DNA from: an uncultured Allobosea sp.
Lineage (GTDB): Bacteria; Pseudomonadota; Alphaproteobacteria; Rhizobiales; Beijerinckiaceae
Length of the DNA stretch: 35,365 nt
Direction: 5' to 3'
NCBI RefSeq assembly: GCF_945956895.1
Contig: NZ_CAMFJF010000006.1
Coordinates: 1-35,365, forward strand
Below the pieces are notes generated by a model. The model worked only from the letters and a program-made list of their open reading frames with translations, was not told the origin of the DNA and made no database searches. Of this stretch, positions 14,840-26,900 are shown one piece after another; positions within the stretch are counted from its first letter, which is position 1; each line of letters begins with the position of its first letter. The position numbers and the translations under genes were made by a program.

Positions 14840-16267
14840 ATGCAGAATTCCGAGATCATCTGGGAGCTGGTCGATGCGAAGCGGCAACCCTTCGAGGTGC
14901 TGAGCGACCGCGTCTGGGGCATGCCCGAGATCGCCTATACCGAGTACCGCTCGGTCGCCGAGCATATCGCGATGCTTAAGGAGCAGGGCTTCCGCATCAC
15001 CGAGAACGTCGCGGGCATCCCGACCGCGGTGATGGGCGAGGCCGGCGAGGGCGGCCCGGTCATCGCCATCCTCGGCGAGTACGACGCGCTGCCGGGCTTG
15101 AGCCAGGAGGCCAATATCGCCGAGCCGAAGCCGGTCGAGGCCGGTGGCCACGGCCATGGCTGCGGCCACAACATGCTGGGCTCGGCCGCTTTGTTGGCAG
15201 CGACCGCGGTGAAGGACTGGCTCGCCAGGACCGGTCGGCCGGGACGCGTGCGTTATTTCGGCTGCCCGGCGGAAGAGGGCGGTGCGGCCAAGGCCTTCAT
15301 GGTGCGCGCCGGCGCCTTCGACGATGTCGATGTCGCGATCTCCTGGCACCCGTCCTCGATGACCAAGGTCGACGACGCCATGTCGCTGGCCAATACCCGG
15401 ATGGATTTCCAGTTCACCGGCCGCGCCTCGCACGCCGCGGCTGCGCCGCATCTCGGCCGCTCGGCGCTGGATGCGGTCGAGTTGATGAATGTCGGCGTCA
15501 ACTACATGCGCGAGCATGCGCCGTCCGACGCGCGCATCCACTATGCCTATCTCGATGCCGGCGGCATCGCGCCGAACGTCGTGCAGGCCTCGGCCAAGGT
15601 GCGCTACGCCATTCGGGCGCGCGACCTCGCCGGGATGCTGGAGCTCAACGAGCGCGTGAAGAAGATCGCCGAGGGCGCGGCTTTGATGACCGAGACCACG
15701 GTCTCGATCTCGATCATGAGCGCGGTCTCCAACATGCTCGGCAACACGCCGCTGGAAGACGCGATGTTCAGGAATATCGACCGGCTCGGCCCCGTGCCGT
15801 TCGATGCGGCCGACAAGGCCTATGCGGCGAAGATCCAGGCGACGCTCGGTCCGGCTGACATCCTCAACGACTATCGCAAGACAGGCATCGCGCCGCGCGA
15901 GGACACGCCGCTCTGCGATTTCGTCGTGCCGCAGGGCACGCGCGGCGTGCCGATGATTGGCTCGACCGATGTCGCCGATGTCAGCTGGAAGGTGCCGACC
16001 ATCCAGGCCAGGGTCGCGACCCATGCCATCGGTACGCCCGGCCATTCCTGGCAGATCACGGCGCAGGGCAAGGCCCCGGCCGCGCATAAGGGCATGGTCT
16101 ATGCCGCCAAGATCATGGCGGCGACGGCGGTCGACGTGATCAGCGACGAGACGCTGCTGGCGCGGGCCAAGAAGGACCATCAGGAGCGGGTGACGCGGAC
16201 GCCCTATGTCTGCCCGATCCCGGCCGATGTGAAGCCGCCGATCAAGCCGCGGCCGGAGGCTGCCTAA
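14840..16267 (+). CDS. M20-family amidohydrolase, AbgB-like (first of two)
   Basis: A 475-residue zinc-dependent amidohydrolase of the AbgB (p-aminobenzoyl-glutamate utilization B) branch of M20. Metal-site motifs are GHGHGCGHNML (about 104-114), GCPAEEGG, ISWHPSS and the late GTPGHSW; the dimerisation insert carries FTGRASHAAAAPHLGRSALDAV. It would cut an N-acyl or dipeptide amide bond in the cytoplasm. AGAAGGAAAAA precedes ATG 14840, 15 bases after the S9 peptidase. A close relative at 33387-34808 shares most of these motifs. The true substrate (dipeptide, N-acyl amino acid or aminobenzoyl-glutamate) is not determined. Confidence 0.9.
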   Translation: MQNSEIIWELVDAKRQPFEVLSDRVWGMPEIAYTEYRSVAEHIAMLKEQGFRITENVAGIPTAVMGEAGEGGPVIAILGEYDALPGLSQEANIAEPKPVEAGGHGHGCGHNMLGSAALLAATAVKDWLARTGRPGRVRYFGCPAEEGGAAKAFMVRAGAFDDVDVAISWHPSSMTKVDDAMSLANTRMDFQFTGRASHAAAAPHLGRSALDAVELMNVGVNYMREHAPSDARIHYAYLDAGGIAPNVVQASAKVRYAIRARDLAGMLELNERVKKIAEGAALMTETTVSISIMSAVSNMLGNTPLEDAMFRNIDRLGPVPFDAADKAYAAKIQATLGPADILNDYRKTGIAPREDTPLCDFVVPQGTRGVPMIGSTDVADVSWKVPTIQARVATHAIGTPGHSWQITAQGKAPAAHKGMVYAAKIMAATAVDVISDETLLARAKKDHQERVTRTPYVCPIPADVKPPIKPRPEAA

Positions 16268-16332
16268 AAGGCTGCGGCCGGAATGCCGACGCCTATTCCA
16301 ACAGATAACAATCAAAGAGCGGGATCGAGATC

Positions 16333-17970
16333 ATGACCAACCGAAACGACGAGACCGGGATCAAGCGACGCCTGTCCGGGCGCGGCCTACTCTCCGCCGC
16401 GGCGGTCGCCGCGCTTTGTGCCAGTGCGGGCGCGGCCGTGGCCGCGACCCCGAAGAACGCGCTGGTGATGGCCTGGAACGTCGATGCCATCAGCACCTTC
16501 GACCCGGCCCAGGTCGGCGAGGTCGTCACCAACGAGATCCTGCAGAACACCTGCGACATGCTGGTCGATTTCGATCCGGCCGACGAGCGCAAGGTCATCC
16601 CGAGCTTCGCCGAGCGCTGGGACGTCTCGCCGGATCGCAAGGAGATCACCTTCCACCTGCACAAGGGCGCGAAATTCCCCTCCGGCAACCCCGTCACGGC
16701 CGAGGATGTCGCCTGGTCGCTGCATCGTGTCGTCAAGCTGAACTTCGGCAATGCGGCGACGCTGACAGAGTTCGGCTTCACCAAGGACAATGTCGAGCAG
16801 AGCATCGTCGCCGGCCCGAACGACACGCTCGTCTTCAAGCTCGACAAGGCCTATCCGACGACGCTGGTGCTGCAGTCGATCGCCGCCAACCGGGTCTCCA
16901 TGGTGATGGACAAGAAGACCCTGCTGGCGAACGAGCAGGGTGGCGATCTCGGCAACAAATATCTGGCGACGCGCACGGCCTGCGTCGGCCCCTACAAGCT
17001 GACGCGTTGGAATGCCGGCGAGTCGATCGTGCTCGAGGCGAACGAGGGTTATTGGGGCAAGGCGCCGGCGCTCAAGCGCGTGCTGATCCGCCATGTCGCC
17101 GAACCCGGCACCCAGCGCCTGCTGCTCAGCCAGGGCGATGTCGACGTGGCGCGCGACCTGACCCCGGAGGACCTCAGGGACCTCGAAAGCTCCAAGGACA
17201 TCACGATCGCCAAGGTCCTGCGGCCGCAGCTGTTCTACTGGGGCTTCAACGTCGCGGACGGTCCCTTCTCCAAGGAGAAGGTGCGTCTCGCGATGCGCTA
17301 CCTGATCGACTATGAGGGCCTCGGCAAGACCGTGATGACCCATCTCGGCGTGCCCCGCGCCAGCTTCGCCCAGCTCGGCGCCGTCGGCGCGCTGGACGCG
17401 AAGGAGGGGCAGCCCTTCAAGCTCGATCTCGACAAGGCCAAGCAGCTCCTGACCGAAGCCGGCTATCCCAACGGCTTCGAGGCGACCATGATCTTCGGCA
17501 CGCTGCCTCATGCCAATCCGATCGCCCAGAGCGTCCAGCAGAACGCGGCCAAGGTCGGCGTCAAGCTCTCGCTCGAACGCATGGCCAATGCCCAGCTCTT
17601 CAGCAAGGTGCGCGGGCGCGAATACCAGTCGGCGATGCTGGCCTGGCAGACCGGCGTGCCGGATGCGCATGGCAACGCTTCGCGCCTGGTCTTCAACCCC
17701 GACAACCGGCTGGAGGCCAAGCAGACCCAGTATCCGAGCTGGCGCGCGGCCTACCAGGATCTCGACCTCAACAAGAAGGTCGACGAAGCCTTGCTGGAGC
17801 CCGATCCGGCCAAGCGCGACGCGCTCTACGCCACGATCCAGAAGGACGTCATGGCCAAAGGGCCGATGGCCTTCATGTTCCAGATGAACAGCGTCGCCGG
17901 CGTTCGCAAGGACCTGAAGTCGTGGACCTGGAACGGCTTCCGAACCTATTACGAGCTGGCGGCCAAGTAA
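16333..17970 (+). CDS. peptide ABC transporter substrate-binding protein (family 5)
   Basis: A 545-residue periplasmic binding protein of the DppA/OppA type. Residues 1-38 are a long signal peptide starting with a KRR basic region and ending [65 protein letters not shown] and [27 protein letters not shown] are standard family-5 blocks. It would present peptides, or similar amides, to the permeases encoded next. The ribosome site before ATG 16333 is weak (GAGAT). The 65-bp gap upstream shows no clear promoter, so I place it in the same operon as the peptidases. Confidence 0.93.
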   Translation: MTNRNDETGIKRRLSGRGLLSAAAVAALCASAGAAVAATPKNALVMAWNVDAISTFDPAQVGEVVTNEILQNTCDMLVDFDPADERKVIPSFAERWDVSPDRKEITFHLHKGAKFPSGNPVTAEDVAWSLHRVVKLNFGNAATLTEFGFTKDNVEQSIVAGPNDTLVFKLDKAYPTTLVLQSIAANRVSMVMDKKTLLANEQGGDLGNKYLATRTACVGPYKLTRWNAGESIVLEANEGYWGKAPALKRVLIRHVAEPGTQRLLLSQGDVDVARDLTPEDLRDLESSKDITIAKVLRPQLFYWGFNVADGPFSKEKVRLAMRYLIDYEGLGKTVMTHLGVPRASFAQLGAVGALDAKEGQPFKLDLDKAKQLLTEAGYPNGFEATMIFGTLPHANPIAQSVQQNAAKVGVKLSLERMANAQLFSKVRGREYQSAMLAWQTGVPDAHGNASRLVFNPDNRLEAKQTQYPSWRAAYQDLDLNKKVDEALLEPDPAKRDALYATIQKDVMAKGPMAFMFQMNSVAGVRKDLKSWTWNGFRTYYELAAK

Positions 17971-17980
17971 GGTCGCCGCG

Positions 17981-19048
17981 ATGTCCCGGACCGCCATCGC
18001 GGCGTCCGGCCCGGGCTCCGAGCCAGGGCGGATTCTTCCGTCCTGGCTCAGCGCGTCGGGTCGAACGCTCGCCTCCTTCGCCGTCACCCTGCTGGGGCTG
18101 GCGGCGCTGACCTTCTTCATCGGCCGCCTGCTGCCGCTTGATCCCGTCGTCGCGGTGCTTGGCGACAACGTGACCCAGGAAGCCTACCAGGCGATGTACA
18201 AGCAGCTTGGTCTCGACCAGCCGCTCTACATCCAGTTCGGCCGCTACATCTGGGGCGTGCTGCATCTCGATTTCGGGATGGCGCTGACCACCGGCAAGCC
18301 GGTGATGGCGGATATCGCACGCGTCTTCCCGGCGACGATCGAGCTCGCCAGCGTCGCGATCGTGATCGGTACGAGCCTCGGCATTCCGCTCGGCGTGCTC
18401 TCGGCGATGTATCGCGGCTCCTGGCTCGACCAGATCGTCCGCGTCGTCGGGCTGATCGGCTACTCCGCGCCGAATTTCTGGCTCGGCCTGATGGGGCTGG
18501 TGCTGTTCTACGCGACGCTGGGTTGGGTCGGCGGCCCCGGGCGCATCGATTTCACCTATGAATTCGACCTCGAACCGGTCACCGGCTTCCTGCTGATCGA
18601 CAGCCTGCTCGCCGGCAACTGGGAGATGTTCGGCAATGCCGTCTCCCACATTATCCTGCCGGCCTCGATCCTGGCCTTCAGCTCGCTCGCCTATATCAGC
18701 CGCATGACCCGCAGCTTCATGATGGAGCAGCTGAGCCAAGAATATGTGGTGACGGCGCGGGTCAAGGGCCTGTCCTGGGCGCGCACCGTCTGGGGCCATG
18801 CCTTCCGCAATATCGCCGTGCAGGTGGTGACGGTGGTCGCGCTGTCCTACGCCTTCCTGCTCGAAGGCGCAGTGCTGACCGAGACCGTCTTCGCCTGGCC
18901 GGGCTTCGGCCGCTATCTCACCAACGCGTTGCTCGCCGGCGACATGAACGCAGTCGTCGGCTGCACGCTCCTGGTCGGCGTCATCTTCGTCACGCTCAAC
19001 CTGTTGTGCGACCTGCTCTACCGGGTCTTCGACCCGCGGACCCGCTGA
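17981..19048 (+). CDS. peptide ABC transporter permease (DppB-type)
   Basis: A 355-residue inner-membrane permease. The first helix ([26 protein letters not shown]) and the following [30 protein letters not shown] are the DppB/NikB N-terminal signature. The ATPase-contacting loop is about [23 protein letters not shown], followed by a long C-terminal membrane domain ending [10 protein letters not shown]. It begins 10 bases after the binding-protein stop. It pairs with the next gene to form the translocation channel. Confidence 0.93.
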   Translation: MSRTAIAASGPGSEPGRILPSWLSASGRTLASFAVTLLGLAALTFFIGRLLPLDPVVAVLGDNVTQEAYQAMYKQLGLDQPLYIQFGRYIWGVLHLDFGMALTTGKPVMADIARVFPATIELASVAIVIGTSLGIPLGVLSAMYRGSWLDQIVRVVGLIGYSAPNFWLGLMGLVLFYATLGWVGGPGRIDFTYEFDLEPVTGFLLIDSLLAGNWEMFGNAVSHIILPASILAFSSLAYISRMTRSFMMEQLSQEYVVTARVKGLSWARTVWGHAFRNIAVQVVTVVALSYAFLLEGAVLTETVFAWPGFGRYLTNALLAGDMNAVVGCTLLVGVIFVTLNLLCDLLYRVFDPRTR

Positions 19049-19051
19049 GGC

Positions 19052-19976
19052 ATGGCCATGGCACCTCAACCCATCGACCAGGCCAACGGGCGAGGCCTCA
19101 AGGCCTGGCTCGCGGCGCCCGTCCCATCCTCGCCCTTCCAGGCGCGGATGCAGCAACTCTCGCTGAAATGGTGGCGGCTGCGGGCAAACCCCGCCGCCAT
19201 GTTCGGCCTCGCCGTCATCGTGCTGATAGCGCTGGTAGCCCTGTTCGCGCCATTGGTCGCAACGCATGACATCTACGCGCAGGACCTGACGATGCGCCTG
19301 CAGCGCCCGTCTGCCGCGCATTGGTTCGGCACCGACGAGCTTGGCCGCGACATCTTCAGCCGTTTGGTCTTCGGCGCGCGGATCACGCTCTACATCGCCC
19401 TGCTGACCGCGGTGATCGCGGCGCCGCTCGGGCTGATCGTCGGTACGACCTCGGGCTATCTCGGTGGCTGGGTCGATATCGTGCTGATGCGCATCGTCGA
19501 CATCTTCCTGGCCTTCCCGAGCCTCGTTCTGGCGCTCGCCTTCGTCGCGGCGCTCGGGCCGGGCATCGACCACGCGATCATCGCGATCGCGCTCGCCGCC
19601 TGGCCGCCGATCGCGCGGCTGGCGCGGGCCGAGACGCTGTCGATCCGCAAGTCCGACTATATCGCGGCGGTGCGCCTGCAGGGTGCGTCGCCGCTCCGGA
19701 TCATCCTCGGCCATGTCGTGCCGATGTGCATTCCTTCCGTCGTGGTGCGCATCACCCTCAACATGGCGTCGATCATCCTGACCGCGGCGGGGCTTGGCTT
19801 CCTCGGCCTGGGTGCGCAGCCGCCGAGCCCGGAATGGGGTGCGATGCTGGCGTCGGGCCGCGAGTTCATCCTGACCAATGGCTGGATCGCCGGCATTCCC
19901 GGCCTCGCCATCCTCGTCACCAGCCTGGCCTTCAACCTGTTCGGCGACGGCCTGCGCGACATCCTGGACCCCCGCC

Positions 19977-19984
<8 letters not shown>
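19052..19984 (+). CDS. peptide ABC transporter permease (DppC-type)
   Basis: A 310-residue inner-membrane permease with the DppC/NikC layout: an N-terminal helix ([20 protein letters not shown]), the block [24 protein letters not shown], and the EAA loop [24 protein letters not shown]. The C-terminus [17 protein letters not shown] is diagnostic. It begins 3 bases after the DppB-type stop and overlaps the next ATPase gene by 8 bases, so translation is coupled. ATG 19058 is a possible alternative start. Confidence 0.93.
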
Positions 19985-20839
<855 letters not shown>

Positions 20840-20843
<4 letters not shown>

Positions 20844-21634
20844 ACGCGAGCGATCCGGTCATGGCGGCGAGCCGCCCGGCAACCCTCACGGTCAGCCATC
20901 TCTCCGTCGTCTTCGGCCGCGGGGCCTCGGCGCTGAAGGCGGTGGACGATGTCTCCTTCACGCTTGGACATGGCGAGGCCTTCGGCCTGATCGGTGAATC
21001 CGGCTGTGGCAAGTCGACCGTGCTGCGCGCGCTCGCGGGCTTGAACAGCGAGTATGGCGGCACGATCGCCTTCCATGACCGCGAGGTGCCGCACAAGCGC
21101 GACAAGGCTTTCTTCCGCCGTGTCCAGATGGTGTTCCAGGACCCGTACGCCTCGCTGCACCCGCGCAAGATGGTGCAGAACGTGCTGGCCGAGCCGCTGA
21201 AGATCCACGGCTTCGACCGGCCGCAGGAGCGCATCGACGAGATCCTCATCGCCGTCGGCCTCGGACCGTCCTTCCGCTACCGTTTCCCGCACGAGCTCTC
21301 GGGCGGGCAGCGCCAGCGTGTCGCGATCGCCCGCGCGCTGATCATCGAGCCGGAGTTGCTGCTGCTGGACGAGCCGACCTCGGCGCTGGACGTCTCGGTG
21401 CAGGCCGAGATTCTCAACCTGCTGAAGCAGCTGCGCCGCGACCGTGACCTGACCTATCTGATGGTCAGCCACGATCTGGCTGTCGTGACACATCTGTGCG
21501 AGCGCGTCGCGATGATGAGCGAGGGGCGCATCCTCGAGGAGATGAGCGCTGCCGATGTTCGCGCCGGCCGGGCGCATCAGCCCTATACGCGCGAATTCCT
21601 CGAGGCGAGCGTGGGCTATCGCCCGATCGCGTGA
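20840..21634 (+). CDS. peptide ABC transporter ATP-binding protein (DppF/NikE-type)
   Basis: A 264-residue ATPase subunit, partner of the preceding one. Walker A is GESGCGKS (52-59), the Q-loop is MVFQDPYASLHPRK, the signature is LSGGQRQRVAIARAL, Walker B is LLLLDEPTSALDVSVQ, and the H-loop is MVSHDL. HQPYTREFLEA near the end is typical of this subfamily. It starts on the ATGA overlap with the upstream gene. With the binding protein and two permeases it completes a five-gene importer. Confidence 0.93.
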
Positions 21635-21662
21635 GCGATTGGGGCCTTCAGAAGATCAGCAG

Positions 21663-22688
21663 ATGGACGAGACAGGCATGACGAACGAAGCCTTGAACAT
21701 GGAACATTGGCCGGTGAATGGTTGGGAGAGCGTCGCGCCGGAGGCGGCGGGCTGGTCGCGCGAGGGGCTCGACCGGGCCTGGCGCTATGCCGATACCATA
21801 TCGACGGCGACAGTGATGATCGTGCAGGGCGGGCGCGTGGTGGCGAGCCGCGGCGATCTCGCCCATCGCTATCAGTGCCACTCCGTCCGCAAGAGCTTTC
21901 TCAGCGCGCTGATCGGCATCCATGAGGAGGAGGGCCGGATCGACCTGTCGCGCACGCTCGCCGATCTCGGGATCGACGACAAGGAAGGTCTCAGCGAGCG
22001 CGAGAAGGCGGCGACGATCTACGACCTGCTGACGGCGCGCTCCGGCATCTTCCACCCGGCCGGCTATGAATCGCCCTGGATGAAGTCGATCAAGCCGCAG
22101 CGCCATTCGCAGCCGCCGGGCGCCTTCTGGCTGTACAATAACTGGGATTTCAACGCGCTCGGTACGATCTTCACCGCGCTGACCGGCGCCGGCATTCATG
22201 ACGACTTCCTGACGCGGATCGCCCGGCCTGTTGGCATGGAGGATTTCCGCCTCGACGGCGAGCGGCGCGACGGCTGGCTTGAGCCGGACGATTGCTCCGT
22301 CCACCCCGCCTATCCATTCCGGATGTCGACGCGCGATCTTGCCCGCTTCGGCCTGATGTTCCTGCGCCAGGGCCGCTGGCAGAATGAGCGAGTCATCCCG
22401 GCCAACTGGGTCGCGACCAGCGTGCTGCCGCTCTCCGATGCCGGGCCGCGCGGCGGCTACGGCTATATGTGGTGGACCGAGCGCTCCGGCGCGGGCTTCC
22501 CGGGCGTTGTGCTGCCGGCGGGGAGTTACACCGCGCAGGGCGTCGGCGGACAGTATTGCCTCGTCATCCCGTCGCTCGACCTCGTGATCGTCCACCGCGT
22601 CAACACCGACATCAAGGGCACGGAGGTGAACCGCTTCGCCTTCGGCCGCCTGCTGCGCCTGATCCTCGAAGCGCGTCAGCCCGGCTGA
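21663..22688 (+). CDS. serine hydrolase of the beta-lactamase/class C penicillin-binding fold
   Basis: A 341-residue serine hydrolase. The catalytic SxxK is Ser74-Val-Arg-Lys77 in CHSVRKSF, and the Tyr motif is Tyr158-Asn-Asn. AYPFRMSTRDLARFGLMFLRQGRW and GGYGYMWW are standard for the family. Such proteins include esterases, D-aminopeptidases and amide hydrolases; resistance is not implied. No signal peptide is seen, so it probably acts in the cytoplasm on a compound brought in by the upstream transporter. Start codons at 21663 and 21678 are both possible with weak ribosome sites. It ends 7 bases from the convergent LysR gene and closes the operon. Confidence 0.87.
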   Translation: MDETGMTNEALNMEHWPVNGWESVAPEAAGWSREGLDRAWRYADTISTATVMIVQGGRVVASRGDLAHRYQCHSVRKSFLSALIGIHEEEGRIDLSRTLADLGIDDKEGLSEREKAATIYDLLTARSGIFHPAGYESPWMKSIKPQRHSQPPGAFWLYNNWDFNALGTIFTALTGAGIHDDFLTRIARPVGMEDFRLDGERRDGWLEPDDCSVHPAYPFRMSTRDLARFGLMFLRQGRWQNERVIPANWVATSVLPLSDAGPRGGYGYMWWTERSGAGFPGVVLPAGSYTAQGVGGQYCLVIPSLDLVIVHRVNTDIKGTEVNRFAFGRLLRLILEARQPG

Positions 22689-22695
22689 GAGTGGA

Positions 22696-23706
22696 TCACG
22701 CTATCGCCGTGAGACGGGGCTTCCTGCCGTCCGAGCCCAACGGGGCCGGGTGTGTGGAAGCGTACTGAACAAGAGCAGGGCGCGTCGAATCCTCCGGACG
22801 CGCCGGCTGGCTGGTTTCAGCAATCGCAGCCCAGAACTGCTCGACCGGGAGGCGGCCCTGCTGCCTGGCCCGGTAAAGCCGGATTTCGGCCGAGATGTAC
22901 CAGGACGTATCGGCCGCCGGCACGAGCTGGCCGCTGCGCAATTCCTCCACGACCAGGCTCTCCGGCACCCAGGCGACGCCGCGACCGGCCAGGACCATGG
23001 CCTTGAGGCCGACCGACATCGGGTTCTCGTAGACGGTGACGAGAGGTGTCGGCCGCTCGGCGAAGAGCAGGGCGAGCCGGCGCGCGAAAAAGGTCGAGCT
23101 GCCATAGCTCAAGAGGCGCACCGGTGTATCGCCACAGCGGAAGGCATGGAGCGGCTCGCCATTGCCGTCGGGGATCGAGACGGGGATCGCCCGCTCGCTG
23201 CCGAGGCGACGATGGACGAAGCGCTCGGGGTCGAGTTCCGGCGACACGGCCTCGTGGGCATAGGTCAGCAGGAAATCGCATTCGCCCCGGTCGAGCAGCG
23301 CGACATTGCCGTCGAAGGATGAGCGCTGGTCGCAGAACCGCGTCTTCAGCGGGCCGAGGCTCTCTTCCATGCGGCGGATGAGGCCGGGGAAATAGGTCAG
23401 CGACAGAGTGTTGAGCGTGGAGAAGATGAGCGTTTCCGCGGCGTCTTCATGGAGCTGCCGCAGCTCCTGCCGTGCGCCCTGAACCTGCCTCAGAATCTCC
23501 TGCGCGCGGGGCAGGAAGGTCCGGCCGGCTTCGGTCAAGCGGATCGGGTAGCTGCTGCGGTCGAAGAGCGGAGAGCCGAGCCAGTCCTCGAGCTGCTTGA
23601 TCCGGCGGCTCAAGGCCGATTGCGTGATGTTCCGTTCACGGGCGGCGCGCGAGAAGCTGAGCGTGGTCGACAGGCTCAGCACGTCTTCCAGCCATTTCAG
23701 CTCCAT
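22696..23706 (-). CDS. LysR-family transcriptional regulator
   Basis: A 336-residue regulator. Residues 1-60 form the LysR winged HTH (MELKWLEDVLSLSTTLSFSR, AARERNITQSALSRRIKQLE), and residues about 90-300 form the two-lobe effector domain. GGAGGG precedes ATG 23706; an upstream in-frame extension to 23901 runs through a palindromic repeat and is not coding. It lies downstream of the kinase/lyase fusion on the same strand and converges on the peptide operon. No LysR target gene is divergent from it, so its target is unclear. The C-terminal tail (about 300-336) is Pro-rich and longer than usual. Confidence 0.9.
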   Translation of the reverse strand: MELKWLEDVLSLSTTLSFSRAARERNITQSALSRRIKQLEDWLGSPLFDRSSYPIRLTEAGRTFLPRAQEILRQVQGARQELRQLHEDAAETLIFSTLNTLSLTYFPGLIRRMEESLGPLKTRFCDQRSSFDGNVALLDRGECDFLLTYAHEAVSPELDPERFVHRRLGSERAIPVSIPDGNGEPLHAFRCGDTPVRLLSYGSSTFFARRLALLFAERPTPLVTVYENPMSVGLKAMVLAGRGVAWVPESLVVEELRSGQLVPAADTSWYISAEIRLYRARQQGRLPVEQFWAAIAETSQPARPEDSTRPALVQYASTHPAPLGSDGRKPRLTAIA

Positions 23707-23817
23707 CGCCAGCCCTCCGCGCACCCGCGCAGGATGCCATGGCAGCCCCGGCCACGCCAGAAGCGGGCCGGGATAGGGGGAGGCTGGAGCTGTCGCGGCT
23801 CCCGGAGCTGCCCCCTC

Positions 23818-23905
23818 GTCATTGCGAAGAGCGTCAGCGACGAAGCAATCCAGGGGGACGTGGAGCTCTGCCGCCCCTGGATTGCTTCGCTTCGCTCGCA
23901 ATGAC
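23818..23905. repeat. GTCAT...ATGAC palindromic repeat, copy 2 (GTCATTGCGA type)
   Basis: Starts GTCATTGCGAAGAGCG, ends CGCTCGCAATGAC, with GAAGCAATCCAGGGG and CCCCTGGATTGCTTC as inner arms. It is closely related to the copy at 10557-10653. It lies between the fusion gene's stop and the LysR start, where it may end the former's transcript. Confidence 0.85.
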
Positions 23906-23938
23906 GATTCAGTCGGGCCCCAAAACTATCCGATGCCG

Positions 23939-26900
23939 CTATCGCGCCGCCTCGACCTCGCGCAGGCAGATCCTCAGCCGGTCGAGGATCATCTCGACAT
24001 CGTCGGCGCCGACCGTCAGTGGCGGGCGGATCTTGAGGATGTTGTCGGCCGGTCCCTCGCGCCCGACGAGGATGCGCATGTCGCGCAGGCGGTTCATGAC
24101 ATGGGCCGCCGCATCGGTCGCGGGCTCCAGCGTCTCGCGATCCGTGACCAGCTCCAGCCCGAGGAAGAGTCCGATGCCGCGTACGTCGCCGACGCAAGGA
24201 TAATGCTCGGCGAGTTCGCGCATGCCGGCGAGCAGCCTGTCACCCATCGTCTTGGCATTGGCCGAGAGCCCTTCCTCCTCGACGATGTCGAGCACCTCGG
24301 ACGCGATGCGGCAGGACAGGTTCGAGCCGCCGAAGGTCGAGAAATACTCCGGGCCTTCCGCGAAGCGCTCGGCGATGGCGCGGGTGGTGATGAGTGCGCC
24401 GATCGGGTGGCCGTTGCCGAGCGGCTTGCCGAGCACGACGATATCCGGCTGCACGCCTTGCTGCTCGAAGCCGAAATAATAATCGCCGAGCCGGCCGAGT
24501 CCGGTCTGCACCTCGTCGGCGATGCAGATGCCGCCGGCGGCGCGGATGCGCTCGTAGACGGCTGCGAGATAGCCCGGCGGCGGGATGATCTGCCCGCCGA
24601 CGCTCGGGAAGGTCTCGGCGATGAAGCCTGCGACCTTGCCGCCGCGTTCCGCGATGGCAGCGAGCGCGCCGTCGACCTGCTCGGCGTAATGCAGCGCCCG
24701 GTCGGGATCGTCGCGGCGGAAGCGGCCGCGATAGTCGTCGGCAACGTCGATAAGCTGCACCCAGGGCTTGCGGCCGCCCATGTTCGGCTTGTTGAACTTG
24801 TAGGCGGAGATGTCGATCGCGCCGGTGGTGTTGCCGTGATAGCCGTGATCGGGCGTGACGATGTCGTAGCCGCCGCTCGCCGCACGGGCGAGGCGCAGCG
24901 CCAGCTCGTTCGCTTCCGAGCCGGAATTGACGAAGAAGCAGACCTCCAGCTCCTTGGGGAGCTTGGCCGTCAGCCGCTCGGCCAGAGCCATCGGCGCCGG
25001 GTGGAGGTAGCGCGTGTTGGAGTTCATCCGCGCGAGCTGGTCCATCGCCACCTTGCGGATGCGCGGATGGGCATGGCCGACATGCGGCACGTTGTTATAG
25101 GCGTCGAGATAGGGACGGCCCATCGCGTCGAAGAGATGGTGGCGCCAGCCGCGCAGGAAGGTGACCGGCTTCTTGTAGCTGAGCTTCAGGTTGGCGCCGA
25201 AGCGGGCCTTGCGCTCGGCCAGCAGCGCGGCCTCGTCGATCGCCTGATAGGCGACGGTCTCGTCGGGCAGGTTGAGCAGGGCGGCAGGGTTCGGGCAGAT
25301 CGCCTGCCAGAGCGCCCAGTCGTCGGGATCGGCGACGCCCGGCCAGTCATGGCCCATGCCGTCGAGCGTCAGCGCGAGCTGGAAATGCAGATGCGGCTCC
25401 CAGCCGCCATTCTCCTCGGCTGGGCCGAGCTTGGCGAAGGCCTCGCCCGCGGCGATTTCCTGGCCCTGCTTTAGCTTTGCTGCGCCATCGGTGGCGAGAT
25501 GGCCATAGAGCGTGTGGAAGACATCGCCCGCAGGCGTGCGATGCTCGAGGATGACGACGCCGCCATAGTCGAGATGGCCTTCGCGGTTTTCCGCCAGTGC
25601 GACCTTGCCGGCGAGAGGCGCGCGGACCGGTTCGCCGGCGGGCGCGAAGACATCGACCGCCATATGGATGGTGCGGCGGTTCGAGGCGAGCCAGCGGCCC
25701 TTGCGGAAGGCCTTGTCGGTATAGACCAGCCGGGGCTCGCCATATTGGCCGAGCCACCATTCCTGGGGGATGCCGAGCCCGGTTCCGAGATTGCGGGCCT
25801 CGTCGGCGCGCAATTCGAACGGGTTCGCGGGGATCGTCGCCTCGGCGATGCCGAGCGAGCCAACCGGCAGGCCGTCGAGCGCGCGGCCGAGCACGGGCGC
25901 GAAGCTGCCGCGCTGTGCGGCGATCCAGCTCGCGATGCGGCCGGCGGCATCGGTGACAGGCAGGCCGCAGGCATTGCGCAGGCGCGCGCCCATCAGCTCG
26001 CCGTCGATGGCGGGGTTTTCGAGAAGGCGCCAGGCCGGAGCCTGCGAGATCGTGACATAGGGGTCGTTCGGACGGCCCTTGGCCTCGATCGTCGAGTTCA
26101 CCACGCTGACGGCGAGGCGCATCCGGACGAGCGGCCAGATCAGGCCGATCTCCTCGGCGCTCAGGGCTGAGACACCATGATAGCCGGCGACGAAGGCGGC
26201 GAGGGCTGCTTCCGGCGTCTCGTGGTCGAGGATGGCGTAAGCCGCGGCGATCGCGATCTCGCAGACGCGCGGGCCATTGGTCATGTCGCCGAAATCGATC
26301 AGGCCGCTGATGCGGGCGGGTTCGCCGAGGCGCGGCTGGACGAGGATGTTGAAGTCGTTGAGGTCGTTATGGACGGTCTGGCGCGGCAGCTTGTCGAGCG
26401 TGGGCTTGAGGGCCTCGAAGCCGGCGACGATCTCGGCCACGAGCGTGCGGCGTGAACCTTCGAGCACATCGAGATGCGGCTTGATCCAGCCGGCCTCGGT
26501 CAGGTCCCATTTCGCGGCATCAGGCGCTGCGGTGACCTTGAAGTCGCGGAGTGCGAGATCGAGACGCGCAGTCAGCGCGCCAAGCTCAGCGAGGACGGTG
26601 GGCGGCTGCGGCCCGGCTTCACCCATCGGGATGCCCTCGAAGGCGCGCTGGACCCAGACCATGCGCTGCTGGCCATTGGAATCGGCAACGTTCTGCCAGA
26701 ACCGCTTGCCTTCGGCGGGGAGGAGGCGCGGCAATGGCAGCGTCGGATCGGCCGCGAGGGCATGACTGATCGCGGCGCATTGCTGGTCGACCAGGGCGGG
26801 CTCGCCTTGCGGGCGCATCGCCTTGACGATGACATCGCCCTCGCTGGTCCGGCCGCGGAAGTTGAGGTCGTATTCGCCGCCGAGCTGCCGCAGCCCGCCA

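Noticed and set aside
12884..16315. 1143-residue open frame on the minus strand opposite the S9 and M20 genes
   Set aside because: It is rich in Arg, His and Asp with no domain, and mirrors strongly supported plus-strand genes. High GC at third positions keeps the antisense frame open.
16333..16450. Twin-arginine export of the peptide-binding protein
   Set aside because: KRR is present, but the residues that follow do not make the SRRxFLK motif, so an ordinary Sec signal is more likely.
22684..22720. Terminator between the serine hydrolase and LysR genes
   Set aside because: Only a weak CACG/CGTG pairing is present in the short convergent gap, with no T-run.
23707..23901. 65-residue N-terminal extension of the LysR regulator
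   Set aside because: It also passes through a palindromic repeat; LysR proteins begin at the MELKWLEDVL segment, which has GGAGGG before it.
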